A stretch of 64,000 bases of DNA from Zerene cesonia (Eukaryota; Arthropoda; Insecta; Lepidoptera; Pieridae), in assembly GCF_012273895.1 (NCBI RefSeq), contig NW_024045132.1:2914001-2978000 (forward strand). The letters are read 5' to 3'. Positions 50,366 to 61,980 of this stretch are shown one piece after another. The position numbers and the translations under genes were made by a program. The notes under the pieces are model-generated. The model saw only the letters and a list, made by a program, of their open reading frames with translations, was not told the origin of the DNA and did not search any database. How positions within the stretch are numbered: the first letter of the stretch is position 1; each line of letters begins with the position of its first letter.

Positions 50366-51319
50366 TATTGAATACCACATGGTTTAAGAGTGGAAAGTAG
50401 CTCAATAAAAAGTTAATCTAGGCTTCAACAGGCTCTATTTACAACTGTAAACATTGGTCCATCATGCACATGCAAATCGAATAAAGAGTCCAAACAATGT
50501 CGCCCTTGAATACTACATCCGCCAACGCATATATCGATTTACTCACACACAGTAAGGCTTCAGCACGTGCGTGACTCCTGACGTAATTCCACTGTCCACT
50601 CACCCGAATGTGTATTTTATTGCATGCGTGTAAGAAAGAGATTGCTATGAAATAGTCGTGTGTGTTACGACGGTTCGGAGCGCGATTTATCTGTAATTAA
50701 GTGGAGGTATTAACGTTGTGTTGACCTTGTCGAGATTCGTTTTCTTTGACCGAGTGTTTTGACTTAATGGCCAGATAATTTCACTATCAATAGCGATATT
50801 TATTTGTGTACTTTTCTTATAACAACATTTTGATTTAGCGGAATGATTGATAATTACATTGTAATATAGTTGTTAATGAACAAATAATAAAGAAGGTATT
50901 AGCTTCTTTAAAGATATTTTTGAATGCAGATATATAATTGTATTTTACTTATAGTCTTCATAACTTTCTAAAATATAATCTGTGAGTAGTATTTAAGTAA
51001 ATATTAATTTTGTTTTTTTTTTTTTTTTTGTTTGTATAACATTGACACTGTATATAATTTACGATATATTACAGCTACGCATAAATTTCATGATATCGAA
51101 TATTTGTTCAAAATCATGAAATTTATTGTACAGTTTTTATTTAGAAAACTAGTTGGCACTTCAACTTCCTCTGAGTTAACTTATATATCTGCTTGCTTGT
51201 ATTTTCAAGTAACGTTTCAAATAAAAAGACCGACATGTAAACTTATATTATGAACAGAAACGTTTGTGTTTTCAACCGAAATAAAAGGTTTTTGATTCCA
51301 CTCTATTTTTGTGTTTTTT

Positions 51320-51440
51320 GCCCCGTAACTTTTTACTGGATTAACTGATTTTGAAGATTCTTTTTTTTACTTGATAGTCCCATTTAAATTTGGCTTAGTT
51401 CTGACAATTTGAAAACGGTTCAGATTGTTGTTCAAAATAA
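51320..51440 (+). repeat. Repeat family I fragment
   Basis: TGGATTAACTGATTTTGAAG, TTACTTGATAGTCCCATTTA and GCTTAGTTCTGACAATTTG match the family I body. Confidence 0.5.
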
Positions 51441-51449
51441 TTATATTAT

Positions 51450-51580
51450 TGTATATATGTTTATAATATTTTCATACATAAACTGCTGGACCCATTTCAA
51501 AAATTCATTCACCATTAGAAAGTTGCATCTTCACCGTATGATATAAGCTATATTTGAAACACGAGCGAAGCCGATAGATT
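51450..51580 (+). repeat. Repeat family F fragment
   Basis: CATTTCAAAAATTCATTCAC, CATTAGAAAGTTGCATCTTC and CACGAGCGAAGCCGATAG match the central and 3' parts of family F. Confidence 0.6.
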
Positions 51581-52814
51581 GATAATAAGAGTTGAACCTA
51601 TATATGTAAATATCTAGTATCTAGAAATGTTTACGTAATAAAATATTAGTAGATTATCCGTCAGGATTGCATTGAAACGTCAGTAATAACGTAATGATTG
51701 TAATCACGGGCACCATTATCGGTTGTAGCAAGAGGAAATCGCTATCATTTGTGGGGAAAAATGTGAAATGTTATTCTATATGTGGCTTAATCTGATGTAG
51801 AACTTGTATAATAAACTTTAGAGTATCATCTGAATGTCAAAAGCAATATTTGCTTATTGAATTTACGAGACATATCGAGAATATTTTCTACAAAGGTCAC
51901 CGATGTCTGTGGGCGCGCCTAGGTAGCAATCCTTATTCTAAAATGGGACCAAATGACAATAATTTCCTATCAAACACAAAAAACCGTCAATCGGTTGAAA
52001 CTCCATGAAGTTATTGTAATAAAACAAAACATATCAGTCTATTTGCGAACGTCCTTCGTTTTTAGGACTTAAATATGTAGGTGATCTGTAAGTAATACAA
52101 AACTTGTAGAATTTCTATATACAAAGTGCAAACGCATTTTTAATAAATACACATAACAGTAGGCCAAAGAATTTACCTTCAAAGCTACAAGCACAAAGAT
52201 GTAACAAAAAGTAATTTAAAAACAAATGCAATAGATCAGTATCAACAAATAATTTGGAAAAAAAATTGCAACGAAAAAGGCATATAACGCATCGTTTTTT
52301 TTTTCAAATTAATGTGGGAGGCATAAAAGCAGCGAACGAGGCTGTAACAAATTTATTAATAAATCAAACAGATTGAACGCACCCGTATGCTCAGAACGTA
52401 AATAAAAAATATAGCGCGAACAAAGTGCGGGATTTGTGGATTTGCATATTGAATCCAGTATCGGGGATTGGATTACGGGTTTCTGTATCTCCTAACGAAG
52501 TATTAACCGTTCAAAGTCATATCAAAGTCGAATACATTTCGAATACCATAACTGGATTTCGTCTTCCTACATTTTGAGCTGACTTTTTATTACCTTTTGT
52601 TTGGAGTGTAGTGGTGTTACATATTTTAAGGAATCTTATTCTTCAAGTTTGTTGTCTGTGGTTTTGAAGTTTTTAAAAACACATTAAAGTTTTTATTACA
52701 ACAGTAACTAGCTTATATAAATTCCATTCCCTTTCAAGAATTTACATCCAAAAAAACATTTTTAAAGATCTACGTTTAGTTTATTATAAAATAATCATAT
52801 TCAACAATATACTA

Positions 52815-52945
52815 AACCGTATTCAGGGCTTAGAGGCACCAGCTTTTAAATAAAAAAAAATCGTCAAAATCAGTTCATCTAGTCGAAAGTTATGAGGCAT
52901 AAACCAAATATACAGTCAAATTGAGAAGTCGGTTGAAAATCAATT
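52815..52945 (-). repeat. Repeat family I fragment
   Basis: GAGGCACCAGCTTTTAAAT, AAAATCAGTTCATCTAGTC and GAAGTCGGTTGAAAA match the family I end. Confidence 0.5.
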
Positions 52946-52949
52946 CTTT

Positions 52950-55159
52950 TGAATTTAGGATACAAACAGACTTTCCCATCACATAAGCAGACTAGCGCCC
53001 GTCCCGGCTTCGCTAGGTAGAATTATACATGTTATAAGTTACCGTAAAATTATAACAAACCTTTACATTATATTCTAACTCGCAAGCTTACAAGCTATCG
53101 AAAAATTGCGATCCGTAACATTTGCTTACAATGTAACGCAAAATTTTTCGTTAGAAAACGCGAGTGTGACGCGCGGGCGGAATTTTAGTTAGAAATATAT
53201 TATCGGTTATGATAAGGTAATTAAAATGTACGCCACGTAAACTTTAAGTGTAAGCGATACATGCTTTCATTTAAGTCAGTGTAGACTCGGAACTCAATGA
53301 GTATTAAAATGTTCGTTAGTTTTATTATAATTGGTCCACAAATGTAACACGGATTTCATAGGAATTATTGTATGAGTAGCAAAAGCGATAAGGCAATGTA
53401 ATAGCTTGTAATTGTGAGAACCGACGTTCATGAGAACATTTTTTCAATTGAGACCGATGCTTAGATTTAGTTCTGATATTATGGATATTTATTTCACAAT
53501 AAACACGTGTATTCAATGGAGGCTATTGAGGGTAAGGATGCAAAACAGTCAATTAGAGTTTAGAAATGTTATGGCAAATAACAATTTATTATTTTGTGTA
53601 CAGTTTTTTCTTTAGGCGTACCTATAATTACTACTATGGTAATATTACAACGAATGAAATGAAATTTTGTTCCCCATAACCTAATACTCTGAGAACTTAA
53701 GTACGTAAAAATTCAGTTTACAAAAATCCGTCAAAAGTTTTCGCAATTATATAATTTGTACGATGAAGACAACTTCCATTGGATATATCAATAAAAGCTT
53801 CAAATTGGCTCAGCGTCGAAAAAATAATTCGAGAATTAAAAATATCAATATAAAATTTAAATTGTTGGTGTCGCCAGAGTTCCTTGCCGCTTCCCTATAA
53901 ATAGATCGGATCAATAAGTTAAGTAGGTACATTTAGTGGGATCTTCCCACACTAGGACCGGTAAAACTAGAATAAACTAGATTTCATTATAAATTCCTGT
54001 ATAGAACCTGTGACAGTACATTTTTTATTTACAAATGAGCATGGGAATATTTAGATAGACATCGGGGGGTTTGACAAGAAATCAGCTACAACGTAAATGA
54101 TTTTATATCCCTGTTCCACGATTCTGGAATGTTATCTGTGAGTGTAAGGAAAAATTATATATAATTAAATCGTAGAAGTTAATTGCCACTTTAATTGAAA
54201 CTCGTCAGTTTTACATTTCAGAAGACAAAGAAACTTATGTGAAAATGCATTATATCTTTTAAATCATGATTCAAATGCATGTAAAATATATTTAATACAT
54301 GCATAAGTGTATAAATTAGATCACGCTATAAGCAGGGAGAAAACACCTGCTTCCGGAAAATAGACGTTATAAGGCCTATTAAAAGCAAGCTATTAGCGAT
54401 CCCATATCGATGATTATTGTAGTTTGAAAGTTGTATGACAGCTACGACTTTATCTTTATATCCTCTAAGATTCCAATGTCCTTGAACATAGAATAAGAAA
54501 AACAAGTTCCCATTGGAAACATTGGGTGCTTTGGTGCAAAAAATTATCACTTCCAAACTATATGAACAATGTTCAATTTACCGCGAAGACTGTCAATTTA
54601 TACCAGAAAAACCAATATATCTGAAAGCGACAAACTACTAAATTCAATATCCTAGGCCTTCATACACTGAGCCTATCCACACATCTGATCAATAACACAA
54701 TACATAACCTAATTAACGTCACCTCGTGATCAGATAATAACGATATATTGTGAACGTAAAACCTTATTTATAAGAGAAAGGTAGATTTGATTTCACATAG
54801 CAGAAATGGTAACAGAAAATGACTTTTATCACCCCCGTCACAGGGTTGACATGGGCTGAAATATTATCAGAAATTTTAGCATAAATGTGTGTAAGACTTT
54901 CGTACATTTAAGTCAGATTTAATACGTAAAGGTGAACTTCTAAGGTATAAGAAGTTGAAACAGATTATTTAATTTCACAAAAAGACATACAATATTTTCA
55001 TCAGATATTCGAAATCAGAAGATATGGTTTTACTAATAAATAAATATTGTTTCACAATTTAGGCCGAACACGTGTACACGACACACGTTCACACATACAA
55101 CTCCTTTGTTGTACCAATATGATCTCGCAACACAAATAACTTCCTTAATTAAAACTTAC
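52950..55159 (-). other. Probable intron 3' of the coding exon
   Basis: Directly downstream of the donor at 55159 there is no further exon-like frame on the minus strand. A retroelement box (AGCGCCCGTCCCGGCTTCGC near 52995) and AT-rich sequence fill the region. A 76-codon minus frame at 54326-54556 has no matching splice signals that I can support. Confidence 0.5.
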
Positions 55160-55498
55160 CTGAACAACAGCGTCCAAGGCCATCCTCTCAATATCCACTC
55201 GGTAGTAGTTGAGTTGGGGCACATATCTCCTCCGCGGCCGGATGTCGTCGTAGTACGCCACGACATCATTAATGGACACAACGGGACAGTCATCGACAGT
55301 ACTACAGCCACTGCTCACGCCGTCTACACCACTATCGGAGTCGCCCTCCCCACCGAAACCCTCCTTGGAGTCCCGTCTATCGCCGTAACTCTTCTCCGAC
55401 TCATACGACTCGTGCATATCATCTGTCACTATCTCCGGTATTTTCGTCATGTCGTATTCGTAGTCGATGTCGTCCACGTGCTCATCGATGTCAGCCAT
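55160..55498 (-). CDS. First coding exon of an unrecognised gene with acidic N-terminus (partial, 113 codons)
   Basis: This exon reads from ATG (55498-55496) for exactly 113 codons, then meets CAG|GTAAGT (intron starts at 55159), a consensus donor in phase 0. The start context is AAAATGG, strong by animal rules. The product begins MADIDEHVDD. Residues 1-70 are dominated by Asp, Glu and Ser and look disordered; residues 53-71 are Ser/Gly/Asp-rich with two Cys (65, 71). A more ordered-looking stretch follows, with YYDDIRPRRRYVP around 82-94 and a possible amphipathic segment at 99-113. There is no signal peptide or membrane segment. Codons are richer in G+C than the surroundings, as expected for coding DNA. 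The rest of the protein must lie further left or outside the window; I found no second exon. Function is unknown; the acidic leader would suit a cytoplasmic tail or regulatory N-terminus, but that is inference. Confidence 0.82.
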
Positions 55499-55557
55499 TT
55501 TGTTATGTAAACTTATTGTAACAATCCTTCACTACATGGTATGCCACTCCTGTCGCC
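55499..55557 (-). other. 5' UTR part of the coding exon, bounded by a splice acceptor
   Basis: Reading the minus strand, TTTGTTCCAG ends at 55558 and is followed by GGCGACAGG, a plausible acceptor, so the exon would begin at 55557 and carry 59 nt of 5' UTR. The pyrimidine tract is short, which lowers certainty. If the acceptor is used, one or more non-coding exons and the promoter lie at higher coordinates, possibly outside the window. Confidence 0.6.
55532..55537 (-). promoter_or_regulatory. Start-stop upstream ORF (ATG followed directly by TAG)
   Basis: The minus strand has ATG at 55537-55535 immediately followed by TAG, 39 nt upstream of the main start and in the same frame. Such minimal uORFs are known to hold ribosomes at the initiation site and reduce downstream translation. 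The context (ATACCATGT) is weak compared with the main start (AAAATGG), so leaky scanning is expected. Relevance depends on the exon boundary at 55557 being right. Confidence 0.5.
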
Positions 55558-55639
55558 CTGGAACAAATATTTTATTTAAGTACAGAGTAACAGGATATAT
55601 TTAACTATGTGACTGTTACAAGTATTTAGACATTGGCGT

Positions 55640-55832
55640 TTAACAACCGACTTCGAAAAAGGGGGACGTTATCAATTGAACTTTGTTTTTTTTTATAACT
55701 TTACTGGGTGAACCGAATTGTACGATTATTTTTTATTTGACAGCCTGTCATGTGGTCACATTTAAATTTTGCTCTATTTTATAAAATTAGAAGGCTGTTC
55801 GGTTTCTTCTTAAAAACAATTATCAATTGTAA
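55640..55832 (+). repeat. Repeat family I copy just upstream of the coding exon
   Basis: CAACCGACTTCGAAAAAGG, ACTGGGTGAACCGAATTG, CTGTCATGTGGTCACATTT and TTTGCTCTATTTTATAAAA match family I. It starts about 85 bp beyond the splice acceptor of the coding exon, so it sits in the upstream intron. Confidence 0.6.
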
Positions 55833-56434
55833 AGTAATGAGAAAAACCATTCGAACAATTTACTGATATACGCATTCTGGGCTAAGACTAGATGGACACA
55901 GTCAAAGAAACATTTGGGTTAATATAAATTTAGCTGTACACAAGGAAGCATTCGACAAGCTTAATAAATCTGAGGTTATGAGCTCTAAAATGTGCTGGCA
56001 CTTTCATAATAACTGAAAGTGACTTACTACTCCGAAATACTGTTCTTGAAGTAATAACATTCTGAAGACATTAAATAAATAACCTGAAACGAAACATCTC
56101 AGAATATAATGGTGGGCCATGAATCCAAGAAATTATAATTATATTATTTATTTAGGTAATTAAATCGACGAACATGTTATATGGCAGTCCAATCATACGA
56201 TGTCGTAATACAGAAAAGTTAAGGTGGACCTTTTTTGTGTGATACCAAAAGAAAAAAAACACATATAATGGCGGACTACTGAAACAATCGAAACATGGGC
56301 TGTGAAAATGCTAGAGGAAATTAACTCTACTCATTAGACTAGAAAGAAAGATCCGATAATTGGGAAATAAGACCTTTGACAGATGATTGAATGCTTATAT
56401 GTCGAGAAATTTTGAAAGAATAGAAAAAATTTGA

Positions 56435-56501
56435 TCACGAGGCAGGATTCGAACCTGCGTATCTTGCCTAACCGCCACCCGTGCCTCTCGGCCACCCGTG
56501 A
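56435..56501 (-). pseudogene. Degenerate tRNA-like sequence, left arm of the palindrome
   Basis: On the minus strand this unit starts at the same base as the right arm. All seven acceptor pairs form between TCACGGG and CTCGTGA (one G-U). It keeps the A box (complement of 56484-56494), the B box (complement of 56445-56455) and a fully paired T arm, then TTTTTT (complement of 56424-56429). The 5' half of the anticodon stem is missing, so it is not a tRNA but could still recruit Pol III. Confidence 0.55.
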
Positions 56502-56571
56502 GCCGAGTGGCCGAGAGGCTAGGCGTTGCTACGGTTAGGCAAGATACGCAGGTTCGAATCCTGCCTCGTGA
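56501..56571 (+). tRNA. Degenerate tRNA-like sequence, right arm of the palindrome (A box, B box, T6 terminator)
   Basis: An A box TGGCCGAGAGG (56508-56518) and a perfect B box GGTTCGAATCC (56551-56561) are correctly spaced. The T arm GCAGG-TTCGAAT-CCTGC pairs fully, the D stem GCC/GGC pairs, and a 5-bp anticodon stem TTGCT/GGCAA (one wobble) closes a 7-nt loop ACGGTTA, which has C where U33 is invariant. Only the inner four acceptor pairs form, because the 5' strand is changed at the junction. TTTTTT at 56577-56582 would end Pol III transcription. The A box resembles Ser/Leu tRNAs, but there is no long variable arm. Probably not a working tRNA. Confidence 0.55.
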
Positions 56572-57689
56572 TCAAATTTTTTCTATTCTTTCAAAATTTC
56601 TCATTTATAAAGCATTTCAATGCTATAAAACTAAAAATTAAATGGTTATATGTCGATTAAACCGTTGCTAAATACAAAATGTATGCGGGAACCAAGAAAA
56701 GGTCCCACTCACCTATTAACACGGTTCTTCAAAATTTACACTGTTACTTTCGCTTTCATCTGAGCACATTCACCTCAACAGGTTACAGCAACATGCATTA
56801 TTACATTTGATACATAATATGCTAATAATTAAGCATCTCATATTACAAAAATATAAATTTTCTATGAATATTTATATACAAACGACTAAAATGACTTTAT
56901 ATTTTCGTTCACAAGAAACCAATAGAGTTCGTTATCAGCAAACTCTTTTAAATCCGAAGCGAAGCGAAAGCGTCATAATAAAGGCTATGCATTGAGCCAA
57001 GCCATTCAAAGCCATGTAGGACTTCCAATATAGCCATAAAAGATGCTTTCTCGTTTAACTATGTTGATATGTAACATATTGTAATATATTCATTGTTGTC
57101 CATACATTCTAGGGTGTACGGAAGCGTTTTCCCATTACAATATGTATATAAATTTTTCATAAATACATCAAGAGATAACTTTTCGTTTTCACGCACCACT
57201 TACTTGCCTTAAATAACGTATTCAAATCTATACATACATTATTTACAACACGTTGTGTTTAATATTCGTGATGGATTTTTCGACGAGAAATTTCGGCGTA
57301 GGTAATGCTAAAATAATGATGTTTCCCCGTTAAAAACAAAATTGGAACATACTTATATTTAGAGGCCTAAAAATCATTGTTATCACATTTGATTATTTAC
57401 ACTTAACAATTTGTAATTAATGGCGTTCGTTAAAAGTAAAACGTTTGAAATATTAATTAATCTAATGCGATACTGCTCCAAATAGCACATCGTTATTTTC
57501 AAATATTTGCAGAATATTTTCATAAAGAAAGAACCTACATGTTCTCTTTTTGTTTGGTATTGTAGTATTAAAAAATGAAAATCAAAATAACACTATTCTA
57601 ATTTCAAAACTCCATAAAACACACCATTCTCTTTTACTACCCATTCACGAAACTTTACAAGCTTCCTGAACATCCAATATAGCTATCTC

Positions 57690-57800
57690 TTTATTGATCA
57701 CAAAAAACATCTGCCGTCCCGCTTCCACCCGTTGCAACAGGTGCCCTATTATCCTATTTTCCATGTCAAGGGCACCGCAACAAGTGATATTCCTGACCTG
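57690..57800. other. GC-richer patch upstream of the coding exon
   Basis: CTGCCGTCCCGCTTCCACCC, then GGGCACCGCAACAAGTG, stand out from AT-rich flanks about 2.2 kb upstream of the coding exon. A 5' non-coding exon is possible, but no good donor was found on the minus strand. Confidence 0.25.
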
Positions 57801-58369
57801 CACTGCTGAATTTTAGGACAATTGATATGTTCCAAATACTTGAATGTTTTTGTGACAAATTTCAAAATTAAATCTGCGTAATTCAGTCAAAAATTATTAA
57901 ACGTTTTAATCTTTGGTTTTTGTTTAAAATATAACAAGGCACCTCTTTAAGAACTAATATGAGAAACCATGGTTTGGTTTTTCTAATTTGCCAAAACGTA
58001 CCTATTAATTTAATTAAATAGTTAAAATATCGTTGTATTAAATAAAGTGGAGTTCTTGTAAATTTAAATAAAGATTACAAAAGCATAGATTTGCTTCGTT
58101 TATAATTAAGAAATCAAGTGCACGCAAGTACGTATACTATATGCTCACATTGTTTATGCCATTAATTATATTAAATGAATAACGCATAAAACTATTGTAA
58201 ACAAAGAACAGAAGTGTGTTAAATTTTATGTTATCGACAATACACGTAAGAAGTGAAAAATATTATTGTAAGATTGTAAGGTATTTTTATAATGAACGAA
58301 GATGAATGATAAGGACACGAGCATTCCAAAAATTATTGGGATTTATTCTTTATTAGCTTTCCATTCGTT

Positions 58370-58570
58370 CTCCCACGTTGTAACGGGAAAGTTAGGAAGC
58401 CTCAGGGTTTCCCCCAAATAGTTTCCTTGACCGTGGGTTATGGGTTTCAAACTGTGTATAAAATATCATTCAAACCGCTTCAGTACTTCGATCGTGAAGA
58501 GGGACCGACAGACAGACAGGAATATGTACAAGCAGAGTAACTTTCGCATGTATAATATTAGTAGGTATAG
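58370..58570. repeat. Retroelement tail-like fragment
   Basis: A relatively GC-rich stretch with CCTCAGGGTTTCCCCC is followed by GACCGACAGACAGACAGG and the family A-like end TTTCGCATGTATAATATTAG. Parent element not identified. Confidence 0.45.
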
Positions 58571-60821
58571 ACTATAGATTATATTGTTAAAGACCACTTG
58601 TGCCTGAGTACGAAATAATGACTAGTCGTCAAATCGTCCTTAAAATACATACTAATTAGGTAGACTTAAATGACATAATTCCTTGCAAGCCTTTCTAAAT
58701 CTTCATCTCAATTACCATTTCAAATAGCTATTTCCATATTTGTCACGTCTTGAGAGGCAATAATTTTATGCATTACTATTCAAATAATTTACTTCTATAC
58801 ACAAAACCAATTTAACGATGACACAGGCTAATCTATCAGAAATCCGATATGCGCATACCACCTCATTACAACAATCAAATATCCATTAGAAATATAAACC
58901 TTAATAATGGGCAATAAAGAGGTATATTCAGCGAAGCGATTGCAATCAATCGAATACATTATTTGGCGTTGGGCCATACGCATTGCAATTTTGTGACGTG
59001 GAATGTTTCTAATGTGAAATTGTGTTACGTTTATTGAGGCTTTAACTAAAATGTATTCCTTAGTTTAAACCAATCAGTTTCTCATATAAATCCTCTTAGT
59101 TCCAAAGATATTTGATAGATTGAAAAGTTTATTTGATAATTGCTTGATAGAAATAATAATGCTCGATACTAAAGTACATTACATTTCGATGTTTCGTCTT
59201 AAACGGGATATTTTTTTCCCTCTTACAATATTTCTTTAACTTATCCGATCCTAGTTCGTGAATTCATCGTACGTATAGTCTTCTTCGATAGAAAGACAAT
59301 CAAAGAAAGGAGTATTTCTAAATATAACAATAGGTTCTAGTTCCTGAGATTAACCGTTTAACCACCTAAAATCTTCGCTTACGTAAAGCTTTGTAATATA
59401 AGTATAAATTAACCGCTTCAATCCGGGTAAATATGTAATGTAACCTTTGTTTCTAGCTTTCTTTATTTCAATTTTTTAAATCGGTCCAGTAGCTTTTCTA
59501 TGAGAACATTGCAAACAATCGAACATACGTTCTTTGTGTTCACGAATGTTGCCTTCTTCATAATATGTATCAGTTATGATTTTAGTCCTTCATTCTATCT
59601 TTAATTAACTTCATGACCGAATTTTCGAGAATGATCAATACCTCCGAACCATTTTTTAAGCAATTTTTATGCTCAACTTACGAGCCATATTCACTTCACA
59701 CGGAAAAGTCTTATGTTTATGATTTGATCTGGTTTGCATTTTAATACAACATACCTACTTACTAAGTACGCACTTATTTAATCTAGATATATAACTAGGG
59801 CTTCCATTACACCACTAATACGATTCGATAATAAAGTATCAATTAAGACTCGTACAAGCCCATTACGTTCTCATTAACTTCATAAATATTTTACGGCGTA
59901 GTTTTATGGGTACTAAGGGGTAGTAAAGCGCACGACATTTTCCAAAACCTTTAGTCTTTAATACTAATATTTATAAGAGTGATTATTCTATTTTTTCTTC
60001 CTTTTTTTTATATTAATTAGTGGTCTAACAAAAAAAAATCGACATCTAAAAGTTATAAATAACACCTATTTTAATGTACGCAAATAAGAAAATGTTATTT
60101 CTTAATTACATTTCATTTAGGAAACACCGCGCCGTTTTCAGGACGAGAAAAAACATCAATAAACTTCAATTAGCGTAAAATATTTCACAAATAAATCTAT
60201 ACAATTTTTTTTAAGTGGTATTTCAATACTGTTGTCTAATTAATTATTATTTAAATCACATAACAATATGCGTAAATGTGTATAAATCACATAGCAATGA
60301 TGTTAGTGTCTGTGATGTTATTTCCGAAAAAAATATCTCCACGACCGAAACTGTAAATATTAACTACCTATTAATTATGATTAATCTTGACCTGTATAAG
60401 TTCGTATTACGATGTATGTCCGCGATGGACTGCTCAACTACTCGATCGTTTTTAATAAAATTTGGTCTCCATATACAGTTTGATCAAACTTAAAAGGTAC
60501 ATACTAGATTTTTAATAATGTATGCTTTATGAATGTTTTTGTTTTAGTTTAAAAAGTTTGTAGGTACAAGTACATGAATTTCCGTAAGGAAATGCAATGC
60601 TTTTAAATACATTATAAAATATTCATTGAGTATCTCCGTCGCTATCGGTTTCAAATAAATTTAGTTGCTAATTTATAGAACAAAATCTTTGATATTTTCT
60701 TAAGCTCTTCGTCTTTAAATAAAGATATTAAAAGTTAAATAACCATTGTGAAGAGATTCCATGGAAATCGAATATTGCTTCTTTCGTTCTATAAAACATT
60801 TACATTAATTATTATATCCCA

Positions 60822-60999
60822 CTCATATTATAAACGCGAAAGTTTGGATGAATGTATAAATGTTTTTTACTCTTTTACGCGAAAACAGCTAATCGTATCT
60901 GTATGAAATTTCGTACAGAGATTACAGTCTGGATTTGCACATAGGCTACTTTTTACTCGGGTACCACGCGAGTGTCGCCGCGGGCTACAGCTAGTAGTA
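60822..60999 (+). repeat. Repeat family A, diverged subfamily
   Basis: ATTATAAACGCGAAAGTTTG, TTTTACGCGAAAACAGC, CACATAGGCTACTTTTTAC and CGCCGCGGGCTACAGCTAG follow the family A order, with a variant centre. Confidence 0.65.
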
Positions 61000-61009
61000 T
61001 CTACATCTT

Positions 61010-61240
61010 ATATCTTTAAACGAGCAATTCTTGTATATATATATATATATATGTATATGTATAATTGGAATCTCGGAATCGGCTCCAACGATTTTCATGA
61101 AATTTAGTATATAGGGGGTATCGGGGGCGACGGGTTCACTTAAAAATACCTAAACGATCTTGGAAAAAAACGCTTATAAACAATCTAACTTCACGAAGTT
61201 AAACCGAGCAACTCTCGGTCATCCAGGTACTGATAGTATA
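61010..61240 (+). repeat. Lepidopteran repeat with TA microsatellite (family N)
   Basis: ACGAGCAATTCTTG is followed by (TA)9, then AATCTCGGAATCGGCTCC, ATTTTCATGAAATTTAGTA and an end GAGCAACTCTCGGTCATCC that can form a small hairpin. This arrangement recurs in lepidopteran genomes. Confidence 0.6.
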
Positions 61241-61777
61241 TGTATAGAAGATACCTACAAGTTACATTGTTATCGTACTACATTAGATACGGTTTTTTAA
61301 TCCCTCGTCCTCATTACACTTATATAGAGATAAGTCTTTACATTGTCTGTAATCTATCTTTGTCTATGTATAAATAAATCAATGTAGTTACAATATAAAT
61401 ATATGGGCCACTATTAACAAAGCTTGCTGTTGTATTGAAGTAAATAGTGCAATATCAAATTTTTTGATCAAACTTTAACAAAATCATGCTTTTTCTTATG
61501 TTTTTTTTTTAAAGATGGAATGGAACAGACTTAACATCATTAGTTACATATCAAACAATTTAGAATAGGATAGATAAAGTTGCAAAACTTATTGGAAACA
61601 CATGTACACTAACACTTCTAGGAAAGTCCTTTTACCTAACACAAAGAACATAAAACTGGAGAGACGGATCATCTATAAGCTTTGTTCTTATACATACATG
61701 TACATTCCATATAGTAACTTTTACGTACTACATATGTACTATTATATAATTTAACAGGAACCTTTTCATTTTATATT

Positions 61778-61980
61778 CAACTAGCTTTTGCAGCAGCATC
61801 GCACGCGTTAGTTCAGAGTAGTCTAATAGATTTTATTATACATATCAACCTTCCTCTTAAATCACTCTATTTCTTAATAAAACCTCATCAAAATTCGTCA
61901 CGAAGTATTAAAGATTTAAGCATACAAAAGGGACATAGGGACAGAGAAAGCGACTTTGTTTTATACTATGCAGTGGTTAT
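61778..61980 (-). repeat. Repeat family C, full module
   Basis: The minus strand runs from GCATAGTATAAAACAAAGTC through GTCCCTATGTCCC to GCTGCTGCAAAAGCTAG, the same order as 20428. Confidence 0.7.

Larger units (their letters stand above)
56406..56640. mobile_element. SINE-like insertion made of two head-to-head tRNA-like units, with 16-bp target duplication
   Basis: The insert is flanked by AATG(C/G)TTATATGTCGA at 56390-56405 and 56641-56656 (15 of 16 identical), a length typical of target-primed reverse transcription and too long for ordinary DNA transposons. Inside, 56404-56474 and 56532-56602 are perfect 71-bp inverted copies (the first two bases overlap the duplication). A 13-bp inner block (56483-56495 against 56507-56519) also matches inversely. 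The right end is A-rich (ACTAAAAATTA). It resembles a tRNA-derived retroposon whose 5' part was copied again in inverted orientation, as in twin priming or snap-back synthesis. It lies about 0.85 kb upstream of the coding exon, probably in a 5' intron or the upstream region. Confidence 0.75.
56660..60820. other. AT-rich region upstream of the coding exon
   Basis: Apart from the GC patch at 57690 and the repeat at 58370, no gene or repeat is recognised. The promoter of the minus-strand gene may lie here or beyond the window. Confidence 0.45.

Noticed and set aside
54326..54556. 76-codon minus frame downstream of the coding exon donor, considered as exon 2
   Set aside because: I could not find an acceptor and donor in matching phase, and the sequence does not continue the composition of exon 1.
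55106..55510. Plus-strand 134-codon frame opposite the coding exon
   Set aside because: It is the shadow of the minus-strand exon, which has splice signals, a strong start and sensible composition.
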